Below are positions 13,892-20,498 of a stretch of DNA of 23,823 nucleotides, piece by piece. Below the pieces are notes generated by a model. It saw only the letters and a list, made by a program, of their open reading frames with translations, searched no databases and had not been told where the DNA came from. The stretch spans positions 1 to 23,823 of IMG/VR virus record IMGVR_UViG_3300031613_000022; one strand, 5' to 3'. The DNA comes from a virus. The position numbers and the translations under genes are program-made. The first letter of the stretch is position 1. Each line of letters begins with the position of its first letter.

Positions 13892-16222
13892 TCATAAGAT
13901 CGGCTTCGGGAGTTCGAGAGATGTTTCGGCAAAATTATCAATCAGGCTGTGCGTTAGTTCAGCAATGTCTGAACCAGTGAGCAATGTGCGATCAAAGAAA
14001 GTAGAGCTGGACTCTCTAAAGTATTCCGTGGCGTCGGTGAGCATCATAGGATTAATAAACGCACCGGTCATCCCTAGAATCTCTTCAGAAAGATTTTGTA
14101 TGCGCTTCATTTCGTCTTCGTAACCTTCAGTGGCTTCGGCCATTTTTTCTTGAATATCTAATGTGTCTGCAGACAACCATTGTTGGTAAGCTGCTGAGAC
14201 TGAATTTGTGACTTTAATGAAGTTGTCTGCATTCATCATGGAGCCCCAGTCCACATCGAACGAACCAGTAGCTCCATAAGACTGGGCATAAGTCATTGCA
14301 ACAAATGAGACGATCGTCCCAATTATGGCTCCAGCTTTGTCCCCAAAAAGTTCCACAGAAGCAACCTGGATCAAAGACGTGATTACCATAGATGCAATTG
14401 CATTGGCCACAGCGCCAACCACAGCGGCCGCATAGGCAGTTGTTATGCCAAGAGCAGTACCGATAGCCAAGTTGGATCCAAGGATGCCTCCTGCGGCAAC
14501 CAAGCTACCACCTGCGGTAATAACACTCAGTCCAATAGCTGCAATAATCAAAATAACTTTGAACAGTCCAGTTTGATACCACCTTATCGTAACAACCTTG
14601 TACGAATTCAGAACCAAATAAGCGCTGTAGGGCACCATTTGAGTGTGGGCAAGAATGCTCATTTCACGCAAGGTTGGGTAGTGTAAGGGAACAAGAAATC
14701 CTGATGCCTCTGTGTCGTCTAAAGCTTCTTTGGCTGTGATCAAAACACTGCTACCGCGGTAAACATAGTTCTGGTGCTGAAGGCCAACTATCTCGAGTTT
14801 GGTGTACCTGTACGGCCCTGTCTGGCGAAACAGGTATGTTCGAGTATAACGTTTGGGTTGACGCACTGCGAGCTGATAGGTGTTTAACTCCCGCCAATCT
14901 ACGTCTGTTTGCACCGATGTAATGACACGATCTTCCCCGGCATGGATCCAAACATCCCCTTCTTTTACTTTGCCCCTTGAACGGTCTCCGTCGTATGTCT
15001 TTGCGTTACCAACATGCTGAGTCTGTTGGATATACGTCCACTCCATGCGATATTTGAAGTCAGGTAACTGAGGTGCATAAAAGTTCAGCTCGTTTGAGCT
15101 TGGTTCTGTAAGGCTGATATAACGGTTCAATGGGGCATCAGTACCATAAAGAGGATGCTGCCCGTTTTGTTCAGCCCCTCCTTGCATCCACCTATCAAGT
15201 TTTACAGCAGCTGCATTATTATCAATGACTGCAGCTTGGTAGTCATTGAAATCTGTCAAAGTACGGGTTTGATCCTGCTCTAGTTTTTGAAAAAACTCAA
15301 ACAAGTAACGGCGAGCAGCGTTGTTATCTGTATTGAAAGGAACGCCATGAACTACGAAGCCGTAATCGATGTCATCAAGATTGGAATTGTCTTCAACAGA
15401 GTCAATGAAGTCTTCAATCGAACTGCCTGTAAGCTTTTTGTAAGCCTTTTTTATTGAAACGTAATCATCCGAGTAAGCAGGATCCCGGATCGATACATTG
15501 TTCAACCGTATAGGAAGCACTGGCAAGAACTCTCCCAAGCTCTGTTCAGATGCTTCTAAGGTATCAAAAATGACGTTTCCAGTCCCCATCCTGTATGTAA
15601 AGAATTGTGGGGTGCCTTGAGTTAGCGTTGCATCCTCGACGTCTTCTGTAACAATACGATACCCAACATAAAGCAATTTACGATTTGGGTAGGCTGGATC
15701 AGAAACCCATAACAGATCTGATGATGCTGCCATACGCACCTCACTCTGGCCTGCTCGAGTAACAATAATCTCTTGTGTGTCTACATCCCACTCAGCAGAA
15801 TACTCGTCTTCATCCAGCTCAGGCCAGTTAATAAGAGCATAGTATTCCGCCCAGTAATCAATGTCACCGGGAGCAATCTCAGCAGACATAACACGTAAAG
15901 TTTCCTGGGAACCAAGAGACAAAACACCAGCTAATCCAGGAATAACCTTGTCTGCTTGCGCTGTAGAACTGGCGGTTAGTGTTGCTTCTGGGAGACCTAG
16001 CTCATAGTTGTTCTGGGCCCATCGAAAAAACCTTCGTTGGTTGCTACCACTACCGGTCATTAGAGCATGTCTAATCGTAGACCCAACACCCTCATCCTTG
16101 TCAACCAGAATAGCCCCAACCACCACAGTTGGGAGAAACCGGGGAATGTCTGCTTCTTCCCCGGCCAAGTTATACAGCGTCGAGCTGACGTATGTTTTTT
16201 TCTTTGAGCTGAACAATCCCAT
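13892..16222 (-). CDS. Large structural protein with long hydrophobic segment, N4 gp53-like (776 aa)
   Basis: Begins MGLFSSKKKTYVSSTLYNLAG, an opening I associate with a conserved structural protein of N4-like and related podophages (N4 gp53 position). Residues ~1-545 look like a globular beta-rich domain with many aromatic residues (for example DIDYWAEYYALINWP). Residues ~550-645 are an unusually long hydrophobic Gly/Ala-rich stretch (FKVILIIAAIGLSVITAGG, then IGTALGITTAYAAAVVGAVA) that could hold three or four membrane-inserting helices. The last ~120 residues are helical and polar. A virion protein with such a segment suits insertion into the host envelope during ejection; this is inference. 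There is no signal peptide. Start at 16222 with AAGGG 8 nt upstream; a 26-bp gap separates it from the preceding gene. Confidence 0.8.
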   Translation of the reverse strand: MGLFSSKKKTYVSSTLYNLAGEEADIPRFLPTVVVGAILVDKDEGVGSTIRHALMTGSGSNQRRFFRWAQNNYELGLPEATLTASSTAQADKVIPGLAGVLSLGSQETLRVMSAEIAPGDIDYWAEYYALINWPELDEDEYSAEWDVDTQEIIVTRAGQSEVRMAASSDLLWVSDPAYPNRKLLYVGYRIVTEDVEDATLTQGTPQFFTYRMGTGNVIFDTLEASEQSLGEFLPVLPIRLNNVSIRDPAYSDDYVSIKKAYKKLTGSSIEDFIDSVEDNSNLDDIDYGFVVHGVPFNTDNNAARRYLFEFFQKLEQDQTRTLTDFNDYQAAVIDNNAAAVKLDRWMQGGAEQNGQHPLYGTDAPLNRYISLTEPSSNELNFYAPQLPDFKYRMEWTYIQQTQHVGNAKTYDGDRSRGKVKEGDVWIHAGEDRVITSVQTDVDWRELNTYQLAVRQPKRYTRTYLFRQTGPYRYTKLEIVGLQHQNYVYRGSSVLITAKEALDDTEASGFLVPLHYPTLREMSILAHTQMVPYSAYLVLNSYKVVTIRWYQTGLFKVILIIAAIGLSVITAGGSLVAAGGILGSNLAIGTALGITTAYAAAVVGAVANAIASMVITSLIQVASVELFGDKAGAIIGTIVSFVAMTYAQSYGATGSFDVDWGSMMNADNFIKVTNSVSAAYQQWLSADTLDIQEKMAEATEGYEDEMKRIQNLSEEILGMTGAFINPMMLTDATEYFRESSSTFFDRTLLTGSDIAELTHSLIDNFAETSLELPKPIL

Positions 16223-16248
16223 AAAAGATGCCCTTTGTTATTGAGCAA

Positions 16249-17448
16249 TCAACCCAGATCTAGGTTTGTCCGAATTGCGATTATAGCCGAATTCAAATAG
16301 TCATCTGTAATCTGATTAGGTGCCGGAAGATCTTCATCCATAGCTTTCTGTGTGGTCCAGGTATCCAAAAGCATCTTCACAACCTTGGACTCAGCATCTC
16401 TTTGGTACGAGTCAATTTGCTGAGCATGTAGTGCTTTTTGCTTACCAACTGCACCTGCAATCACGGTCGTCCCATCTGTTCTCGTATCGAGTGTTTTGGA
16501 GCGGTGTGCTTCTGTTTGCTCATTGATTGACGCAAGCTGAGCAGGAAGTGTGTTGGTATTTGTATAGACCTTCCCAGCGGTGTCTGCATCAAAGCCAGCA
16601 GTCTGTGCAGGGAGTAAATCAGAGAGTTGATAAGTTTTCACGGCAGTCTCAGCATTCACGCTAGAAACTTGTGCTGGTAGAACTGAAGCTGTCTGATAAA
16701 GGGTTTGATCTTTGGAAGCTGAAATCTGTGCAATTTGAGCTGTAGCTGTATCGATCTGGCTTTGTGCTTTTTCCAGTTCTTTTGGCAACAAGTTAGCGAT
16801 CTCGTAATCCAAACGTGAAGTCTCTTTTTGCAGTTGGGTCAACTGGGCTGGAAGCAAACTTGCATTCTGGTATTCAGTCTGAGCTGTCTGAGCTTTGATA
16901 GCGCAATACTGCGCATCTTCACTTGCCAGTTTCATGACAGACAGGGAGTAATTTGCAGCGACTGTGTTGGTCTCGACACGAGCTGCAATAAGCTTTGCCT
17001 TGGCTGCCTCGTTATCAAGCCGAGCTGTTACGACCAGAATCTCTGCAGTTCGAGCTTGCTTCTGTGCTGCCTGAGCCTGCCAGTACGCGCTGTCTTTGGA
17101 GAGGAGATACTGAACTGAAGACGCCATAGCGGACTGCACAAGAGCCACATAGGCAGTGCTGTATTCTTTGCCGGTAATGCGGCCGCTATCGTATTGAGCT
17201 TTTAACTGGCCATCGAGAGCCACCATCAGACCATCAAAGAGACCTTCGCCTCCAACGGTACGTGTCGTAATGTCTGCCTCTGTTAGACGATGTACGTCAT
17301 CATAGAGAGAGTTGTTTGTGCTGCTTGGAATAGTAAATTCTGCACCTGTCAAATCAACAGCCGGTAGGGCAAAATCCTTACCGGCTGTCAGACTATCAAA
17401 CAGATCTTTTGCCGCTACATCGGCATCGCATGTTGTGTATGTGGGCAT
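16249..17448 (-). CDS. Internal virion protein with 22-residue repeats, N4 gp54-like (399 aa)
   Basis: Almost wholly alpha-helical. Residues ~85-120 contain GRITGKEYSTAY and QYLLSKDSAYW, which I associate with the N4 gp54 family of virion proteins. Residues ~120-330 form a long amphipathic Ala/Gln-rich helical region. Within it five copies of Y-x5-L-P occur, with P at 200, 222, 258, 280 and 302, usually followed by A-Q and preceded by an E/D-T element; the period is 22 apart from one gap of 36. Such proline-punctuated 22-residue amphipathic repeats recall lipid-associating helices, which would suit an ejected protein working in the envelope, but this is inference. Only a weak GAAAG precedes the start at 17448. 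It follows the Tad2-like gene by 46 bp. Confidence 0.8.
   Translation of the reverse strand: MPTYTTCDADVAAKDLFDSLTAGKDFALPAVDLTGAEFTIPSSTNNSLYDDVHRLTEADITTRTVGGEGLFDGLMVALDGQLKAQYDSGRITGKEYSTAYVALVQSAMASSVQYLLSKDSAYWQAQAAQKQARTAEILVVTARLDNEAAKAKLIAARVETNTVAANYSLSVMKLASEDAQYCAIKAQTAQTEYQNASLLPAQLTQLQKETSRLDYEIANLLPKELEKAQSQIDTATAQIAQISASKDQTLYQTASVLPAQVSSVNAETAVKTYQLSDLLPAQTAGFDADTAGKVYTNTNTLPAQLASINEQTEAHRSKTLDTRTDGTTVIAGAVGKQKALHAQQIDSYQRDAESKVVKMLLDTWTTQKAMDEDLPAPNQITDDYLNSAIIAIRTNLDLG
16537..16872 (-). repeat. Coding repeat: 22-residue units with Y-x5-LP in the 399-aa protein
   Basis: Residues 193-304 contain YQNASLLPAQ, YEIANLLPKE, YQTASVLPAQ, YQLSDLLPAQ and YTNTNTLPAQ. Proline positions are 200, 222, 258, 280 and 302, giving intervals of 22, 36, 22 and 22; the 36 equals 22 plus two heptads. 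The DNA copies have diverged, so this is a protein-level repeat rather than a recent tandem duplication. Confidence 0.8.
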
Positions 17449-17494
17449 GTCGGTTGCTTTCAGTTAGAGCAAGTATCTGTCAGTTTTGAGTAGT

Positions 17495-17944
17495 TCAGAC
17501 GACGATCTGCCAGTCGTTGGCAAAGCAGTCACCACAAGACGGAACCCAAGATGAAAGCGATCCATCAACTTGGGATATTCGGAACGAAGGATTAATGACT
17601 TGCCCGTAATCGTTTGTGTGTTTGTATAAGACCTCTACCCACATACCTTTGCCGTTCCAGCCAGCCCGAGCCACTTTGTGACCAGATTCCATGGCCACAA
17701 GAGCGTGCCCAAAGCTCAAGGAACCATCAGGTTGATATGCGTTGTGAAACACATCTGAAGGGGACCAGCTGATATACCCTTTGTGGCCAATATGGTTGGA
17801 TGGCCCACCGTCAACGTATTCCACCAGGTAGCCAGTATCGTCGCCGTTCTCATCCGAAGGTAGATCCCAACCTCGATAGTTGTTGTACTCCAGACGATTC
17901 ATCGCAACGGCGTAGATCTTCTTGGTTCCAAACATCACGTTCAT
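17495..17944 (-). CDS. Tad2-like (DUF2829) domain protein with N-terminal phage domain (149 aa), candidate anti-Thoeris/anti-CBASS
   Basis: The C-terminal ~75 residues match the DUF2829/Tad2 pattern: SFGHAL (77-82), KVARAGWNGKGMWV (90-103), DG (127-128), W133, D139 and A-x-DW (142-145). Tad2 proteins oligomerise and trap Thoeris-type (ADP-ribose-derived) signals, and some also bind cyclic dinucleotides. Residues 1-75 are a separate module (NRLEYNNYRGWDLPSDENGD, then GYISWSPSDVF) that I recall from other phage and prophage proteins fused to DUF2829; its role is unknown to me. Start at 17944: its ATG overlaps the upstream TGA (ATGA) and AAAGGAG lies 8 nt before it. A longer start at 18007 would overlap the upstream gene by 67 nt and is less likely. 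The domain call is strong; the anti-defence role is inferred, and a structural role is the alternative. Confidence 0.8.
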   Translation of the reverse strand: MNVMFGTKKIYAVAMNRLEYNNYRGWDLPSDENGDDTGYLVEYVDGGPSNHIGHKGYISWSPSDVFHNAYQPDGSLSFGHALVAMESGHKVARAGWNGKGMWVEVLYKHTNDYGQVINPSFRISQVDGSLSSWVPSCGDCFANDWQIVV

Positions 17945-18234
17945 GCCAGTCGCTCCTTTGGTCCACCATAAGTTGGCACTGGTTTGGTGATTGATTTCAC
18001 TGCCCACATGGCACCGTCTTCAATATGGGTTTGAGCCAAGGCTTTCAGACGCATGCGTTCACCTTGCTGAGTGATCTCCTCAGACGTGACAGCTCCTTTT
18101 TGGGGCACCAGTTCATCAAGCAGATCAATCAGAGCTGCAGCAGCCGTTTTTACACGGTCTACTGCACTGTCAGCGCTTGGATTGAAGGAAGTACCAACCC
18201 GGTACTCCCCTTTGGTTTGGATAATATCATTCAT
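17941..18234 (-). CDS. Acb2/Tad1-like helical hairpin protein (97 aa), candidate cyclic-nucleotide sponge
   Basis: A short N-terminal strand-like stretch (YRVGTSFNPS, 11-20) precedes one helix (about 24-43, DRVKTAAAALIDLLDEL) and a second longer helix (about 51-84) containing RLKALAQTHIEDGAMWAVK. The R..ALA.T.IE.gaMWA.K pattern in helix 2, with Thr-Lys soon after, is what I recognise from the Acb2/Tad1 family. Those small proteins assemble into hexamers and sequester cyclic di- and trinucleotides and Thoeris signals. Ligand-binding residues cannot be assigned by eye. The start at 18234 overlaps the previous stop as ATGA, and its SD is weak (AGG abuts the start), so it probably depends on coupling. 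Its stop overlaps the next start in the same way. The alternative is a small head-associated protein. Confidence 0.65.
   Translation of the reverse strand: MNDIIQTKGEYRVGTSFNPSADSAVDRVKTAAAALIDLLDELVPQKGAVTSEEITQQGERMRLKALAQTHIEDGAMWAVKSITKPVPTYGGPKERLA
17953..17959 (-). promoter_or_regulatory. Ribosome binding site of the Tad2-like gene
   Basis: Minus strand AAAGGAG, 8 nt before the ATG at 17944. It lies inside the end of the Acb2/Tad1-like gene and selects this start over the longer one at 18007, giving a stop-start coupled pair. Confidence 0.75.
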
Positions 18235-18887
18235 CCTGCGCTACCCCGTGCAGCCATCTGGTTCCCAGCAAGGCGATCCAGTTCAGACCTGGTCAAAGAA
18301 GGGAGCACTTCCAGAGCAAACTCAGGCGCCCATTTCTGATGGACAACATCTTGCCGAGTCTCTTTGTCTTTGCGGACAGTGATCGACAAAAACTTGCGTG
18401 CTTTCAGCTGGTTAAAGAGGATATTCGGGAGGTGATAGCCATTCTCTGTAGCCTCGCCATACGGAATAAATTTCCGCACTGTACCAACGTATTTGTTAGC
18501 TACAGTGAAGATCTCACCCTCAAGCTCTTTCTTGTTTGGGTTCAGGTTCGTAATGACAACGCGAACCAGCTTCATCTGCTCCATGTGGATCGCTTTACGA
18601 ACACCAGCCTTGCGAGCTTGCTCTAGCAAAACCTTGTTCACAGGGGCCACAGTAGCACTGCGAGGGCGTGCGACAGGCTCATCAGCAGGGATAGTTCCAC
18701 TGTTGAGCGCTTCCGTAACTTTGGCACGAAGAGCGTCTACGCCGATCTTGGGAGAGAATTTCAGGCCAATTTGTTTGGCACGGAATTTGAGAGCTTCCAG
18801 TTCTTCTTCTGGTGTTGGCCCTTGCTCCTCATCTGGAAGCGCCAGTTCGTCATCTGTTTCTTGAAGATCTTGAGGTTCGTTTGTCAT
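18231..18887 (-). CDS. Conserved head-region protein, N4 gp55 position, with HeH/SAP-like motif (218 aa)
   Basis: The first ~30 residues are strongly acidic. Residues ~32-61 (ALKFRAKQIGLKFSPKIG, then DALRAKVTEAL) have the helix-extended loop-helix look of small HeH/LEM/SAP-type domains. The C-terminal ~120 residues (VRVVITNLNPNKKELEGEIF, then GTVRKFIPYGEATENGYHLP) form a conserved-looking domain that I associate with a protein encoded beside the capsid gene in many tailed phages. Its role is unproven; a head-completion or DNA-contacting structural protein is plausible. It is the first gene after the capsid gene, separated by 133 bp. Its stop overlaps the start of the Acb2/Tad1-like gene (ATGA), so the two are translationally linked. 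Confidence 0.7.
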   Translation of the reverse strand: MTNEPQDLQETDDELALPDEEQGPTPEEELEALKFRAKQIGLKFSPKIGVDALRAKVTEALNSGTIPADEPVARPRSATVAPVNKVLLEQARKAGVRKAIHMEQMKLVRVVITNLNPNKKELEGEIFTVANKYVGTVRKFIPYGEATENGYHLPNILFNQLKARKFLSITVRKDKETRQDVVHQKWAPEFALEVLPSLTRSELDRLAGNQMAARGSAG

Positions 18888-18976
18888 GGGTCTCTTAGTC
18901 CTTGATGTGCGGAGATACCGCGGTGATCACTGAGGGAGAAAATGCTTAGAAGTGATTTGCGATGGTGTGATGTGGT

Positions 18977-19002
18977 GTGAGGGGAAGTTTCCTACCCCTC
19001 AC
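18977..19002. other. Hairpin just downstream of the capsid gene
   Basis: A perfect 8-bp stem, GTGAGGGG (18977-18984) with CCCCTCAC (18995-19002), encloses a 10-nt loop 19 nt beyond the capsid stop codon. For the leftward capsid transcript it is followed by ACCACATCAC, not a U-run, so it is not a canonical terminator in that direction; it could stabilise the 3' end or be a processing site. On the plus strand it is followed by TTTTCTC, so it might stop antisense transcripts. The rest of the 133-bp gap holds a short GGTGTGATGT-type repetition and no convincing promoter. Confidence 0.5.
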
Positions 19003-19020
19003 TTTTCTCATGACCCAGGC

Positions 19021-20469
19021 TTAGATGCGGGCGATGGTCTTGATGATAGCAATGCGCTCAGTACGCAGAGCCATAAAGCCGTAGTACCACTTGATCGAGC
19101 TGAACCCCATTTCGCCGTAAGGGTCATTCCGATCAGCAGTCTCATTGCCAGGCATCTTGGTCGTAATCTTGAACTTCATCGACTTGGCAGACTTGTCCAT
19201 CTGGAAACCGATTGTGGTGAAGCTCTGGTCGCCAACAACGAGCATTGGGTAGATGTCGTATTGATCGTTGGTTTCCATGTAGCCAGCGTTCGTATCAACG
19301 TCAGCACCAGCACCGGCCCAGTTGAGCATCTCGGGAACCACAACGAAGCGGAAACGATCGATCGAGCCAATTTCACCGTTCAGCAAAGTTGTTGCATTGG
19401 CATACATATGCACTGGGACAAAAGCAGGTGTATCAAACTGGTCGACCATGCCGCGAACGGTAGCTTCCAGTTCGGAGCCAATATACATGACACGGCCCGA
19501 AGAAACGGTCTTGGTGTCAATCATGCGCGAACCAGCGATGACTTTGGTCTGCAGAGGCGTGCGGTTGTCGTTCAGAATACGAGCCAAACGGGACAGGTCA
19601 TCGTAAACCACTTCCGAGATTTCGGCACCTTCACCGGTAATCTCGTAATCAGACGAAGCAGCGCCTGCATAAACAATCACACCAGCGGCAGCCAGAAGGT
19701 CTTTCTGCAGAACGGCTTCTGTCAGCTGTGTTGCACCAGTCACTAGTTCACGGCTGATGTGGCTGTAAAGCTCATCGTCCGAGTCAAAGTCCATGGTTTC
19801 CTGAGTCCACTCAGTGAAGAAACCAAACTTGTGCAGCGAGCCGCTCAGAGTGAGACGAGTGAAACCAACGCGGTTCACACGGCCACCAGTCTCGGTCAGA
19901 GTCGGCATCTTGCCAGTGATCGTACCGATGTCTTTCGAGGAGCCATAAAGATTACCGTAACTGGCAATCGACGTAACGCCGACATCAAGAGCTACAACAG
20001 CATTCTTTTTCGTGGCGTTGACATAGGTAGGCGACAGGGAACCAACCAGTGTGATTGCAGTGAGGCCACTGCCACCGGAGTCATCATCACCGTCTGATGC
20101 AACCAGTGTGTCATCAACGTTGTCGTTGATCGTAACAACAGCAGCAGCCGAATCCGCATTGGCTACCATGACAGTTGCAGATGGGAAGATCACCTGAAAC
20201 TCGCTGCCTGACATTGTCGCGCCAGCAGCATCGATACCTTGGTCGTTGACGTTGCGATCATCGAGCAGAGGGATGTAGTGATGGACCCGGATCTCTTTGC
20301 CGTAATGCTTGGGCATCTTGGTCACGTCGGCCAAGGGCATGAAGTACATTTCTTTTTGGGCTTCAATAAGCGCTTTGCGCTGCCAAAAGAAGGTGTTCAT
20401 CTGCGTCGAGCCAGGCCCGTCGATGGTCGATTTGCTACCGGGGGGAGAGTTATACTGATGTGTAGGCAT
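19021..20469 (-). CDS. Major capsid protein, N4-gp56 family (482 aa)
   Basis: Forms the icosahedral head shell. The N-terminal part has the family look: [17 protein letters not shown] (24-40), then [20 protein letters not shown] (57-76) and DQGIDAAGA. Later the conserved-looking [17 protein letters not shown] (173-189) and [12 protein letters not shown] follow, and the C-terminus ends [15 protein letters not shown]. Length is somewhat above what I recall for N4 gp56 (about 400), partly because of a variable stretch at roughly 90-165 with the acidic-glycine run [10 protein letters not shown]. The start at 20469 has AAGGA about 10 nt upstream. It lies 29 bp downstream of the scaffold gene, the usual scaffold-then-capsid order, and a hairpin follows its stop. 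It is expected to be the most abundant product of the region. Confidence 0.92.
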   Translation of the reverse strand: MPTHQYNSPPGSKSTIDGPGSTQMNTFFWQRKALIEAQKEMYFMPLADVTKMPKHYGKEIRVHHYIPLLDDRNVNDQGIDAAGATMSGSEFQVIFPSATVMVANADSAAAVVTINDNVDDTLVASDGDDDSGGSGLTAITLVGSLSPTYVNATKKNAVVALDVGVTSIASYGNLYGSSKDIGTITGKMPTLTETGGRVNRVGFTRLTLSGSLHKFGFFTEWTQETMDFDSDDELYSHISRELVTGATQLTEAVLQKDLLAAAGVIVYAGAASSDYEITGEGAEISEVVYDDLSRLARILNDNRTPLQTKVIAGSRMIDTKTVSSGRVMYIGSELEATVRGMVDQFDTPAFVPVHMYANATTLLNGEIGSIDRFRFVVVPEMLNWAGAGADVDTNAGYMETNDQYDIYPMLVVGDQSFTTIGFQMDKSAKSMKFKITTKMPGNETADRNDPYGEMGFSSIKWYYGFMALRTERIAIIKTIARI

Positions 20470-20498
20470 GGTCGTGGTATCCTTTAAGACTGATTGGA

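Noticed and set aside
17945-18007. Longer start of the Tad2-like gene at 18007
   Set aside because: It would overlap the upstream gene by 67 nt. The ATG at 17944 has a strong SD and an ATGA overlap like other junctions in this operon.
18961-18981. Short GGTGTGATGT-type repetition in the gap after the capsid gene as an iteron or operator
   Set aside because: Only about two imperfect copies over some 20 bp; too little to support a functional site.
18952-19746. 264-codon plus-strand open frame antisense to the capsid gene
   Set aside because: Its residue content (His- and Asn-rich, no domain) is that of a reverse-strand shadow of a well-supported capsid gene; I saw no SD or promoter for it.
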